DNA of 64,000 bases. Origin: Bipolaris cookei. Lineage: Eukaryota; Ascomycota; Dothideomycetes; Pleosporales; Pleosporaceae. Under the pieces are notes generated by a model. That model was not told the origin of the DNA, did not search any database, and was given only the letters and a program-made list of their open reading frames with translations. The stretch's first letter is position 1. Every line of letters starts with the position of its first letter. The DNA is taken from contig NRSV01000048.1 of NCBI GenBank assembly GCA_002286855.1, positions 62,001 through 126,000 on the forward strand, written 5' to 3'. Shown here one piece after another: positions 40,895-52,922 of the stretch. The position numbers and the translations under genes are program-made.

Positions 40895-42265
40895 GTTTAT
40901 GTCTTTGTAATGTGATTCGTGCTTGATCAATTGGGATCGATAGATGAGTTGTTAACAAGGTCTTTGCTTGGGTAGGCAGGTGGAGATGGAGATGGAGGTG
41001 GAATATCGACGCTGCATAGTAGTGCTTTATATATTATATGTAACTACAGACCATTAGATAGATAAACACGTACCCGTGCTCTACGGACTGTACGCATCTT
41101 CTCTACCTACGTCACTGTGTGGAGTACGTACATAAATAGTTGAAGCTTATACAAGTCTGAACAAGATAAGTGCTTAGGTATCTTACTCATCTTAGTCAGT
41201 TTGATGATTAAACTATAGTGCGGACCGAAAGGCAGCAGCGACAAGTGAATACATAGCTTGTTGCTACAGGCTCATAAGGTAGGGCTCTTCTTACAGCTCG
41301 TCGAGTATAGCTAAACAGAACGTCAATCAAAGACGCATAAACGAGTGGGTATAGAAAAAAATTTCAGACACCGTGTAATAGTCAGAGTAACCAGTGTGCA
41401 ACGTAGCCTATCCAGAGTTATCCAGCGCTTTGAAGACCGGTATGTAAGGTTAGGGTTCTCTGATATAAGACTGAAATTGAATTACCTCAGCCCCACGATC
41501 CTCGGTAAAGAGGATCGACGTGGGCAAGGCTCTTGGGGAACCGAGATAGCCAGTTTAAAATTACGCTTAACATCAGCCCAAATCATAACCTAAATCACTT
41601 CAAAGGGCGCTATAAACTCTACACAACGTGCAGAATTTTTTAAGAAAGTAGACCATTATTTATTTGCATACTTTTGATGTCTAGGTAAGTGGCGTTGGTG
41701 GTATTTCACGTAGTTGCACTGCTGTGGTAGGGGTAGTTTTTTATCCAGGTATTTCGGTCCACCAGGAAAATGGCAGTAAAGGCACCGAAAGTTAAATAGA
41801 TTTATGCTTACAGTAGCACATGTCAGGCACTAATAACTTTTCTATATAGGCAAACCTCCTGCTGATCAGACCATCATCACAGCTGATAATAGTGTATCCG
41901 TATACCCTGGTTAGCTACTAGCAGTTGTGTGGGACAGATGAATGTCCTTAGTGACGTTACCAGATACTCAAGGTTCAGATGGGACTATGTATACATACAA
42001 GTCCAAAAGTTTTCAATATGAGGCTGTGAAAAGGGGCGAGACTAAACTTACCTAGGTGGTAAGCTGCTTTTCTAAAACTAGCTACGACTTCAGTCAGCAC
42101 TAGTTGGAGCTCGATATCTAATCAGTAATATCGAACATTCTAGATTACAATACAGCCTTTCGCAGACTGATGGAGCAAAGGCTAGATATCCGGCCCACAT
42201 TTAAAACTTTCGAACCAAGCTGTATATCCACCCGTAGTTCTTTTGGTCTGGGGGGAGGGTGATTT

Positions 42266-42317
42266 GATGGGTCCTCAAGGGTTTTCCCTCAATTTAGAGT
42301 ATCGTAGCAGTTGGGCC
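42266..42317. repeat. decayed dispersed repeat, copy D
   Basis: GGGTCCTCAAGGGTTTTCCC...TTTAGAGTATCGTAGCAG parallels the leading block of copy B. Confidence 0.4.
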
Positions 42318-42828
42318 TACCTCCAACGGCGCTTCGGTTTCGCTTTCAACCCTAGTATTTCTTAATATTATGATTACAGCCTGTAAACGGCGCTGAGGAG
42401 AGGTGCAGCTTTAGCTCTGTATTACTCTAATATATATCCACTGCTATAACTACGTGCTACTCTTGTTGCTGTGGCTGCTCACTAATCTAGCTCCTTAAGT
42501 CAGCTCCTCCAGCTATCCACTATAGGCGAGATACGTAATCGAGATTCCAATACACACCCTACTATTCATCCCACAACCATGCGCCATCCGCAAACGTATG
42601 TCCCCAACATTCTACTACACCTACTATACTCAAAAAGACTAAGATTTTTTAGTAGCCAATTATATCGCACCTCTTCCATGCACCTCCCCCCCCCCCCACC
42701 AAACCCTGTCTTAGGAAACCGATTATAACATGCAGCTAAAGCCGCAAAATAATGTATGCCAAGTCCTGCACTACAATGACACAACTGCAACGGTACTTGC
42801 ATGTAACTCAACCGCACAACCCCCACTC

Positions 42829-42863
42829 CCCGCTCCCTGCTCCCTGCTCCCTGCTCCCTGCCC
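42829..42863. repeat. CCCTGCT minisatellite
   Basis: About four tandem copies of a 7-base unit. Confidence 0.8.
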
Positions 42864-43219
42864 GCGGATTGATGCTCGAAAGGGCAGGTAGGTTGGTGGG
42901 GAAAGCATGACATATCTGCGTGAAATTTCCTTGTTATTCTCAGAGTGTACGTAGCGCTGCAGAAGGCGGGGTTCATGCATGTTGCAGTAGCAAGAAATGT
43001 ATGATGGAGGAAGAATGAAAAAAAAAGTGGGAGGAGGGGAAGGAGATAAAGGATTGAGGTTGGGGTATAAAAAGGAAGGAGTGAGGCGTCAAGGTAGACT
43101 ACGTTTTGTACACTTTTACTTTCGTGCACAGATGGGATTTATATGTATGTAGTAGTCCATTGATATCGTATATCACCCTTAAAATAATCTTTATTACACA
43201 AGAATATAAAAAAACCCCA

Positions 43220-45636
43220 ATGGAGCCTTGGAAACTCCTCCCACTCCTCCTCCAGCTCGCAGACCTAACCCACGCCTGCCAACGCGACTGGACCCTTCTC
43301 CACACCCGTATCCAACGCCACTCCTCCTCCCAGCACCCCCTCAAACACACCATCCGCGACACCCCCGCCTACCCACCCCCCCTCACCCCCACCGAATCCC
43401 AACTCCTCAATTCCTTCGATGCCACAAGCCTGAGCACATGGTCCTCATACTACACGCACGGCGACCACCTCGGCACGCATAACCGGTCCATGGCCGAGTG
43501 GACGGCGGAGAAATGGCGAGCCGCAGGGTTCAGCGAGGTAAACGTTGTCGAGTTCCCGATTTGGTATACGTATCCTGAGCGCTCAGCGCTGCGGCTGGAG
43601 AGTTTAGGGGGAGAAGTGTTGCATGAGGCGCGGCTGGTGGAGGATGTGCTGGTGGAGGACGAGACGAGTGGATATCCTAACATAATTCCGGCGTATCATG
43701 GGATGAGTGCTAGTGGGGATGTTAGGGCAGAGTATGTGTATGTTGGGTGAGTTGTTCTTTCCATTTTCCCTTCACACAAGTCTCGTAGAGCTGGGGAGCT
43801 GATGCGAATGTGTTTGTGGGCGGGCAGACGCGGCACACGAGCGGATTTTCAGGTCCTGAAGGACGCAGGGATTGAGTTGAAGGGAAAAATTGCGCTTGCG
43901 AATTATGGAGGGATATATCGTGGGACGAAGGTTAAAAATGCGCAGGATAATGGGATGGCGGGGTGTGTGCTTTTTACGGATCCGTTAGATGATGGCGAGG
44001 TTACGGTTGAGAATGGGTATAAGGCTTATCCTGGTTTGGTGCCCTTGTGTTACGCTTTGTTTGAGTGAGTACTGACGATGGGTAGATGGTCCTGCTAGGA
44101 ACCCCTCTTCGATTCAGAGAGGTAGCGTACGCTTTTCTTCACTGTACTCTGGTGATCCTACGACTGTTGGTTGGGCTTCTTCGTGGGATTCTCCTCGCGG
44201 AAATATCTCCCTGTATACTCCCTCGATCCCGTCAATCCCCATCGGCATGAAAGATTCTCTTCCACTCCTTGAAGCTCTCAGAGGCCACGGCGTATCTGCC
44301 AAGGAAGCAAATCGTAGCGGGTGGGCTGGCGGATTCAGTAACATGACATATGATAGCGGTCCGGCACCTGGTGCGCTCCTACACATAGATCATCTCATGA
44401 ACGGATGGGTAGCCCCAGCGTGGGACGTCATTGGTGTCATCAATGGGACTACCGACGAAGTCGTAGTGATTGGAAACCACCGCGATGCATGGGTTATTGG
44501 CGGTGCTGCGGATCCGAATTCTGGCAGTGCTGTTTTGATCGAGCTGGCGAATGCGTTTGGAAAGTTGGTGGCAAAGGGATGGAAGCCAAGGAGAACAATG
44601 TATGTCAAGTCCACGCCGGAATCCGCATTGACTAACACACAGCACAGCGTCCTTGGGTCTTGGGACGCTGAGGAATTCGGCCTCCAGGGTTCCACTGAAT
44701 GGGTTGAATCACATCTGCCCTGGCTCACAACAAGTGTAGTCGCCTATCTCAACCTCGACATTGCAGTGTCTGGTCCTAGGACCTCGTTCTCCGGCAGTGG
44801 AGAGCTACACACCATGGTCGTAGAACAGATGAAAAAGGTCCTATTCCCCGAAGGCTGGGGCGATTTCCCCACGCTCTACGACATGTGGCATAACACTACC
44901 CAGGGAGAAATTCCACCATTGGGTAGTGGCTCCGACTATGCCAGTTTCTACCAAAACGGCATCGCATGTGTATGTTCCCACATATCTCCACCTACTCTTT
45001 CACCATTAACACATTTATTAGATCGACATTGGCTCCGACGGCGGCAAAACCGACCCCATCTACCACTACCACTCCAACTATGACTCGTACGCCTGGATGT
45101 CGCGCTTCGGCGATCCAGACTTCAAGCTGCACAAGGCAATCGGCCAGTGGCTCACCCTCATCGCCTACCACATTGCCGACGACGCCCTCATCCCCTGGGA
45201 CCTCCCCAACACTGCCACAGTCCTGCAATCCTACCTTTCCGAGCTCAACGAAACAATCGCAGACTCTGAATTGGCAAGGGACTTGGATCTCGCGCCGCTG
45301 GGCGATGCGATTGCAGAGTTTGAGATTCAGGCTGCAAGTATTGCACGGGTTGCAGAGACGGCCGTGGGATTCCACGACACGGTGATGCTGGGCGTGGTAA
45401 ATGCGAAATTCCGTGATTTCTCGCGCGGCTTTGCGTCGTCGGGTGGATTACCTGGCCGTGAAACGTTCAAGAATGTGATCAGTGCGCCGGGCATTGACAA
45501 TGGGTATGGGGCTGATGTGTTTCCTGCAGTCACGGACAGTGTGAATAAAGGGGATGCGGACGCGGCGCAGGAGTGGATTGCGAAGAGTGCGAGGGCAGTG
45601 TTGAGGGCTGCGGAGATTTTACGCGTGGGGAGTTAA
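43220..45636 (+). CDS. M28 family peptidase, glutamate carboxypeptidase II/NAALADase-like
   Basis: Five exons: 43220-43746, 43828-44046, 44099-44599, 44648-44969, 45022-45636, giving 727 residues. A hydrophobic N-terminus (MEPWKLLPLLLQLADLTHAC) looks like a signal peptide or anchor. A protease-associated domain follows (YVGRGTRADFQVL, LKGKIALANYGGIYRG). The M28 catalytic domain has the zinc ligands and catalytic acid: His 376 in GNHRDAW, Asp 387 in AADPNSG, Glu 424-425 in SWDAEEFG, and His 540 in YHSNYDSY. A dimerisation domain ends the protein. Such enzymes remove C-terminal residues from small peptides in vacuolar or secreted compartments. The second intron uses a GTGTTA donor; this choice keeps the conserved spacing before NPSSIQRGS. 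A GTGAGT donor nearby would leave only 34 bases. Confidence 0.9.
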
Positions 45637-46554
45637 AGCGTCATTGACTGTGTGTTGTGGGCAGACAGAAATACACGGTTAGGTATCCCATTTGCATTTT
45701 GCAAAAGAGAGTATTATCGCATTGTGAAACTTGCATGTGGACAGGTCGATTAGATGATGTTGGACAATCGACTGGAGTACGTACGTAGACGAATCAGAAC
45801 GTTGGACCCATAGAACAGCGGTTCATCATCAATCTCGCTTATACTCTAGTGTAATAACTTTACCATCGACGTCACTCTTACAACCATCCCTGCCTCTTCT
45901 TCTAAGTATGTAACACAGCATGATGCAATCTTCGCCAGCCCAACCAGCGCCGCACCTGAGACACGGGGAATAAGGGAAAGGAAAAGCAAAGTTAAAGACA
46001 CACGCACACACATTTTCATGCATACATATAATGTAAAAAACAGAGCGACACGTCCAGAATCCCCTATATGCGCATATCGCCAGTAGAAGATGGGATTCTT
46101 TCTTCCGTCGCACGCACGCAAACCCAAGCGTCCCCATCATTACTATGTATGACGGGCAAAGGGGGAGGGGGGGTGCAAGCGCAAGGATGCTTTTCTTCCA
46201 AGGCAGGCGACACGCGTGAGTGGCGTTGGCACGCAAGTCCAGCCCACCCGCATGTCACACGCAAACTACGTCATTGTGCTTTTCAAGTTGAGGAGAAAGG
46301 CAAGAAAAGCAGGAGGCTTGCACACATACGCACATACACTTAGTTTTCGCATACGCTTCTTCCCTCTCCCACCACCCTTTTTTTCTCTCTTTTTCACCTG
46401 ACTGAAAAGGAGAGGTGGATTGTTTAAAAAGAGTGAGGACGAAGAGGTTTCTCGTATCTATCCTATTACGAGGGCCGCCACGACCGAAAGAAAAGGAGAG
46501 ACGAAAGAAAGAGAGTATTCTAGGGAAAAGAAGGGATAAAATCGTATAGCTATC
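45637..46554. other. intergenic region
   Basis: About 900 bases between tandem genes. It contains purine-rich DNA ahead of the BTB gene and a G-rich run near 46160. No gene was seen. Confidence 0.5.
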
Positions 46555-47548
46555 ATGTCTAATGTTCAAGACAAGCCGCTCAATGAGTACGTTTTAAAGT
46601 CACGCCAGCGCAGTAGACCAACGTCGTTTCTCACAAGTATACTTTTCTAGGCTCCTCTCGCGCTCAATGGTAGACATCTACGTCGGACCAGAGAACACGC
46701 ACTGGATTCTCCACGAAAAACTAATATGCCACCACTCGCCCTTTTTCCGCAAAATCTTCTACTCTAAGTCATCGACGTCATCGCGCACGCAGTCATTCGG
46801 GCTACCCGATGAGGAAGACCTCCCCTTCAAGACATTCGTCGGCTGGCTCTACTCCTCCAGCCTGCCTGTTCCGCGCGAGGAAGCAGATCTCGGCACGGCC
46901 TTTGACCTGTACTTGATGGCGGAGAAGTTTGAAATCCCCGCGCTGGTAGCCGATGTCCTGCAGGTGGTGCGCGAGTGGTACAAGTACAGTGATTCATACC
47001 CGGGACTACGCCGCGTGCAGTACATATATGCCAACACGGAGGAATCGAGCCCGATGCGACATATGCTTGTGCACGCTGTGGCGCGCATGATGGTCGTGGC
47101 TAACACAGGTATCCCGCCACACTGGGACAAGGCGCTGCGCAAGAACGGGCAGCTGGCAGTTGATATTATACGCGCGATCCAGGACTGGCGGCTTGACGAG
47201 GAAACGGTGCCGGATGCGCGCGAGGAGCCGGCCGAGGGCGAGGAGCTCGTGGATGTAGAGGGCGAGACGAGCAAGTTGGACGAGCAGGCGGAAAAGGAAA
47301 TTGATCCCAAGCTCGCCGAGAAGGACGACCCGCCTGCGTCGTCTTCCGTGTCTGCGTCTGCCGACGAGAGTGCAGAGGACTCCGAGGACACGGTTGTCGA
47401 GTCTCCGGTTGAGGAGGCCAAGGGCCAGCAAGGTGCCAAGGGAAAAAAAGAAGAGGTTAAGGCTAAGGCGCCGGTTCTTGAGAAGGAGTTTGGCAAGTTT
47501 AGCTTGAACGAGCGGGGGAATGCCGACTACGGTACCCTGAAGGCGTAG
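46555..47548 (+). CDS. BTB/POZ-domain protein
   Basis: Two exons, 46555-46586 and 46651-47548, giving 309 residues. The short first exon (MSNVQDKPLNE) joins a BTB domain: MVDIYVGPENTHWILHEKLI, CHHSPFFRKIF, GLPDEEDLPFKTFVGWLYS, FDLYLMAEKFEIPAL. Helical repeats follow to about residue 180. The last 120 residues are an acidic, low-complexity tail rich in Glu, Asp, Ala and Ser, ending EFGKFSLNERG. BTB domains mediate dimerisation and often recruit Cullin-3. Stand-alone BTB proteins like this one are a large fungal family with mostly unknown function. Confidence 0.83.
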
Positions 47549-50165
47549 AGTGCGGCCCTTTTGCTGGTTGAAGGGAAAAAAAGATGAGACGAGTCTGTGG
47601 TAATGATTTTCACATTCCAGCATCCCTTCTACAAGGCTTGAAAAAGAAAAGGAGAAACTTTTACATGTGAAGGGGACATGATAAAAAAAGGGGAGACTGG
47701 GAGCAGCGTCACATGGTTTCCCCCTCCACTGGCAATCTTTTGGGGTTTTTTTTTTCTCTCTTTCTGCTCTTCTCTGGGGTCTCAATTGGGTATAGCATAT
47801 ATGTAATAGCTTCCCTCTTTCCTCTACTCCTCTCCTTTTTCTTTCCCCATGGGTTCAAGATTGCAAGCTGGTATAGCCATCTTGTTTGTTTGTTTCTTTG
47901 TTGGACTGTTTTCTACTACTTGTCTTATTAGCATGGTATGGGTAACTTGATGATGAATTGACATTTGCGATTGAACTCGTCTTGAATTGGTCTACTCAAG
48001 TGATACAAACATTGCGTATGCTTCTCATGTCGAGTAATTGCAAGTGAAGTGCATTCCAAATGCATGAGGTGAAATTTGAGTTTAATGCTGCAAGAGGCGT
48101 GCATGGCACATTTATTTTACTTCCTGGTAACAACTCAATGCATTAAACTTTGCTCGATTGCTTCCTTTTTTTAGAAAAGACAAACAACTATGGTTATTTT
48201 TATCGCATTGCAAGGACGTGGGGGGGGGAAAGGTTCAATGTCAATGCACCATGGGTGGAAGAAACCCCCTGAATCAGGCAATCAATAACGAGTCATCTAC
48301 CCTAGTACCATGTTCGGTCGAGATATTCATAGTAATATCGCTTACCCAACAATCAGTGTATACTTACATCGACGATAACAATAAGATACCTTGCGATAGT
48401 AGTACTTTTGTCGGAATGGCGACTAGTGCAGCCGCCTTACCAAGATAGAGTTTCCGGGGTAGTGCGGAAAGCTAATCACCGAGGGGCGACGAAAAGGGCA
48501 TAGTTTGTTTGTTTGAGGTGTCGTGGTGGCCGAGAATGGATGCGGAGCTCCGGATTGAGAGCGGAATAGTGGTTGGCAGTGACGAGGGTGTGAATGGAGT
48601 AGCAGAGAAGCATATTGTCGTCATGGACGGGATGGCACGATGACATGAACTATCAATATGTTGAGGGAGTAGCTAATTTTATTTTGTTGTAATAGGTTTT
48701 TGTTTATTGCCCGTTCGGATTTGGCAACACGAGAGCCGGTGATGCTGCAGGTGGTCTGCTGTGCATCGTGGACCACGGCCAGTTAAGGGTCTCGGTGACA
48801 CGGCATTGGTAATGCGGTCATGCAACGGTGTTTTTGAAACGGTCCTAGGCGAGACGCAAAAAGGCCGGCAATGAAAGCTTGTAGGATCAAGAAGGTACTT
48901 GGTTATAGAGATCTACACAGGTTAAAGTTGTTTTTGCGGATGAGGGAGTGCGCTGGAGCTAATGACGATCAGTGGAAACATGCATGGGAGCTTTTTGCGG
49001 AAGGCATCCGCAAACTTTGCGTAGTCGTTGGAGTGGAGCCCAAAAGGGATGAGGCGCATGGCAGATTACAGTTCTGTGAGACTGGACACGAGGGCAGAGT
49101 ATTGGTGCAACGGCAGCAGAGGGTTTGGGACGGCAGACATGGGCGGAGAGAGTACCGAGTGAAGAAGGTGGGACAGGCGAGGCAAGTGGGAATGGTGGTA
49201 CGGAACCGGTTGTTGTCTAGAGGCGGCAGGAGGCGTTGTTTGGGTCGTGTGAGTTGAAGAAAAAGGCTATGGACTGCTTCATGTTGAGAGGGTCTAGGGA
49301 GCCGGACCGAGATCCGGGACGGGCTGGGAGCGTTTGGGCGGACACCAAGGACGTCAAGGTGAGACTTTGAGCGAGTTTGCAGTGGCAGCCAAAGACGAAG
49401 TACTGGTACGAGGGCGAGGGCAAGGGCTAGGGGGCGTGATTGGCAGTCGCAATAAGCCGAGGGCCCAAAGGGGAAGGCCAGATGATCTTTTGCCGGAGTG
49501 GCAGCTAGCGGTGACACAGCCTTATCTTATCCCAGCGCGTGGGTTGGATGCAAGCAGAGATGGAGAGACAGGCAGACCCACTGGTTCCAGGCGGAGGGAG
49601 TAGTTTTCAGGCCGGACCCGGTAGATTGTCGCGAAGCGATGCAGTAGACGGGCGGAAGCGAGAGTAAGGGAGGGCGATATAGGCAGACGGAGGGGATGCT
49701 AAGAGTTGGGATGGGCGGTGGATGTGGAGGTGAGATGAGTGGTTTGTCAATGCAAGAGCTGGAAGGGGACAAATATGGCAGGCATGGCAGGCACTCGGTG
49801 GATGTGTGTAGATGATTGCTTACTGTGGTGGATGCATTACAATACGGACGCATGTAGATACATGGCGACGTCAGTGAGCATGGTGGACACAGACAAGCCG
49901 AAGAGGGGCGGGCACGGGCTGGGCAAAGTATGTTGCGTGTAAGTGAGTATGGACATTTGTCGGAGGCGTTGTACTATTCGACAAGCGAAAAAAAAGGGTC
50001 CAGCAGGCGGCGTGGCAGTCGGCGTGGCAGGCGCGATGGACAGCGTTCAGTCGGCGTGTCGTGGCGGAAAAAAAAAGAGGGTTGGATGTTTCAGGATAGG
50101 TTTCGCTGGCAGGTCTCGTGACGGGCGGTTGATGAGGGATGGGGATAAGGATAGGGATGAGTCAC

Positions 50166-50192
50166 GGTAGGGTAGGGTAGGGTAGGGTAGGG
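50166..50192. repeat. GGTAG pentanucleotide repeat
   Basis: Five tandem GGTAG units. It is not the TTAGGG telomere motif and the position is internal. Confidence 0.85.
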
Positions 50193-50390
50193 AATGTATC
50201 CTGGACATGGCATGTGTGTAGGTAAGGAAATAGTAATAGGTAAGTATATGCACATGGACAGGTGTGGTAATCATCATATCGAAAGGGAAGGCGCAATCTC
50301 CCTGGCGCGAACACATTGATGGTCAGGGAATAATATAGCAGTAGTATGAAGATAGCTCTCACATTCCCACATTCTCACATGGACACACGG

Positions 50391-50452
50391 ACACATGGAC
50401 GCACGGACACCAGCACACAGACGCAGACAGAGACAGAGACAGAGACACACAG
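50391..50452. repeat. GACACA-type minisatellite
   Basis: Imperfect tandem GGACAC/CAGAGA units. Confidence 0.65.
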
Positions 50453-51151
50453 CGAGCAGAATTGACAGCCACGTGTGAGGGCGGCGGGACATGGGTGCTG
50501 GCAAATATTCGACTGTCCAAGTAACACGCACCCACTCGCTACAAGGGCCATGGTGAAACGCGCGCCCCATGAACCATGTGCCTGGCCAATTCGCGCGGGG
50601 CCGTAGGCTGGCCTCGTCGGCAGCCCTCGCTCTCCACCGTCGGCCGCTTCGGGCGTGGTCAAACGGGGGCATGGGCAGGCGTGAAACACGGGTGGCCTCA
50701 GCAGGCAGCGGGAGTGGTGATTGGCGGCCGGCCAAGTATTGGCAATGGGGCCTGTAACGCGGTGCTGAGTGGTGCTGACTGTCGTCGACGTGCCTATGCG
50801 AAACAGCGGTTGGCCGCCACATCTGCTCGCCCTAAGCCCCAATACTCGCGCCCATGCCTGGCGTCTCGAGGCTGTCCTAGAGTAAGACGGCTAGCCCACA
50901 TGTGCGTGTGCACATCCCATCCCATCCCATCCACCCATTCCATCCATCCTGGCCCTGTCCGCCTGCCTGCCGAGCGCTCGCAGCAGCAACACTCCAAGAG
51001 CTGCCCGGCATCCGTGCCCCCCATTTTTATCTGCCCTCGACGCCCACGCCCACACGCCTGCGCCCACGCCCTCTCGCTTTCGCCGCCGCTTTTTTTTTCT
51101 CCTCTCACCTTTTCTCTCTCCCTCTCCACTTGCTTGCCCGCCACCTGCATA

Positions 51152-51187
51152 CCTGCCTGCCTGCTTGCTTGCTTGCTTGCTTGCTGG
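51152..51187. repeat. CCTG/CTTG tetranucleotide repeat
   Basis: A run of CCTG then CTTG units in the presumed leader of the gene at 51407. Confidence 0.8.
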
Positions 51188-51406
51188 CTCGTAGCACTCC
51201 TCGCCTGCCCCGCTTCGCTAGACCGCCCTCCCTGCCATCCACCACCCCCCGGCGCCCGTGTTGCACCAGCCTCTGATCTGCCCCGGCTGCGCACATCCCT
51301 CGACACTTGGTGTAGCGGACTTCCTACAAGACCCTGCCGCACTCACCCTCCTACAATCAACCTGCCCCAACCCATTGCTTTCTCACACCGGCGCCCACAC
51401 GCGACC

Positions 51407-52922
51407 ATGACCACCGTTGTCGCCAATCCCCCGGCCCCTGCCCAGCATGCGGCACCAGCGTCCGTCGACGGCGTAGGCTCCTCGAGGACATATGCTCCCA
51501 TTGCGCCCTCGACTTCCTCTCCCCACCAACTGACGCCTACCTCTCGCACCAACAAACTGCCCCCCCACGACAATGCTTCACCTACCTCCTCCAGTCCAGG
51601 TGCACAGCACAGAGCAGAGGCAAAGCGCTCCCCTCTTTCGTACGTCGTTTAGTCTTTCCTCCCGATCTTCTGCCTCTTCTTCTTCCTCTGCCTCACACTC
51701 TCCCTCATCCCGCCCAATGTCGGCCTCGTCACCCACCTCCACCTCAATGTCCCCTCCGCACAGAGACATCATGTCCCTCATGTCTAACCGTCCCTCGTCG
51801 CGCAGATCCCGCGGCCCGGCCCCCAAGATAGTCGTCAAGAAGGAGCCTTCCTCGCCAGACATGCCCACCACCACCCGACACCGACCCCAGCGCCTCAACC
51901 TCTCCAACCACAACATTGTCCATTCGTCCGGCGCCCTTACAGCACGCCCCTCTGGCCAGCCCTCTGCAAACCTGCTCGATGTAGGCCTTGCCTGCCTGTC
52001 ACCTGGCTTCCATACTCAGGATCCCACCATGCGCGAGCAGCTCCAACGGAGTCTCGATGTAAGAGAGCGCCAGAGACAGATTATCGAGGCCCGCCAGAAG
52101 CACGGCAAGGGCGGTCCATCAGAGGCAGATGAGCCCCGTCCAGGCACAGAGATTGGCGCCTTTAGCCGCACAATAAAGACTCCTCAGACCTCGCGCCGCA
52201 AGGGCCCTCCTCCAGCCCTCTCTATTGCGCCTCCTTCACACCAGTCGTTTGCAAACGACCGCGTCATCCAGTCGGCGCCGCTCAACCAAACCTTCACTGG
52301 CCTGCGCAGCAACGCACCATCATCAAGGCACACCAACGCGCCATCAAACCTGTCACAGTCCTCGCACATTCACCATGTCCCGGCCCAGCAGACCAGCAAC
52401 CGGTTACCGCCCATCTCGGACGTCTTCCCTGAGCCTCTTGGAACTGCACGCAACGCCTACAACAATGGCAGCCCTGGACATTCATCGCACTCAAACGTAC
52501 AGCCCCCGATGCAATCACCCAGCTTCCCGCCCCCACAGTTTACTCAGCCTCCGCCAACATCGAGGCCCCGCGAGTACAAGTCTGCTGAGGAGGCAGTCCA
52601 GCAAATGTCAGGTGGCCGAGAAGATCTGCTCCCCCGATTGGTCCACTACGGTGGCCACCAGCCCCCAACGCCCCCATCGCCAATGCCCAATAAGAATGCC
52701 TCATCAACACACCATGTCCGCCCAGAGTCGCAGCGCAGCACTAGCTCCCGGAGACGTGGCCGCGACGAGTATGAGCAAGACAACGGCACCCCTCCGCTGG
52801 GCCGCCAACAGCCTCGCCTGGGCCCATTCGGCGCCGGCCGCGACTCGCCAGAGACGCAGCTCAGAAAGAAGGAGGAATTCATTGGACTTTGTGCAAGAGC
52901 CTGGGATCTGTTCCACTCGTAA
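51407..52922 (+). CDS. conserved disordered fungal protein with a sumoylation-type motif
   Basis: Two exons, 51407-51639 and 51764-52922, giving 463 residues. The 124-base intron (GTACGT...GCACAG) joins SPLS to DIMSLMSNRPSSRRS. Without splicing the first frame stops at once and the second frame reads an unnatural polyserine stretch. The protein is mostly disordered: Ser, Pro, Gln, His and Asn. Ordered-looking pieces are DIMSLMSNRP, the basic GPAPKIVVKKEPSSPD, a charged helix (LQRSLDVRERQRQIIEARQK) and a conserved-looking C-terminus (LRKKEEFIGLCARAWDLFHS). VKKEPSSP fits the phosphorylation-dependent sumoylation consensus. I do not recognise a named family; a nuclear regulatory role is only a guess. 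A very long pyrimidine-rich leader precedes it. Confidence 0.72.

Larger units (their letters stand above)
40895..43219. other. 2.3 kb AT-rich region with decayed repeats and a minisatellite
   Basis: No gene could be supported. Further fragments of the dispersed repeat lie near 41965-41995 and 42266-42317. There is a bulged hairpin at 41491-41524, a C/T minisatellite at 42829-42863, and a T-rich, purine-rich lead-in to the M28 gene. Confidence 0.5.
47549..51406. other. 3.9 kb intergenic region, low-complexity leader
   Basis: No credible gene in nearly 4 kb. The last kilobase is very C/T-rich, with tandem CTTG and CCCATCCCAT-type repeats, and looks like a promoter and long 5' leader for the gene at 51407. 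Two repeat blocks are listed separately. Open frames of 182 codons (48969-49517, minus) and 277 codons (upstream extension of 51407) look like shadows or leader DNA. Confidence 0.5.

Noticed and set aside
42566..43129. 187-codon open frame on the minus strand
   Set aside because: Spans a minisatellite and homopolymers, with no domain and no credible start context.
48969..49517. 182-codon open frame on the minus strand
   Set aside because: No recognisable domain and composition typical of chance frames in GC-rich DNA.
50166..50192. Telomere-like repeat
   Set aside because: The unit is GGTAG, not TTAGGG; it is short and lies between ordinary genes.
50576..51406. Upstream extension of the frame entering the gene at 51407
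   Set aside because: Low-complexity C/T repeat translation; a well-placed ATG at 51407 begins the plausible protein.
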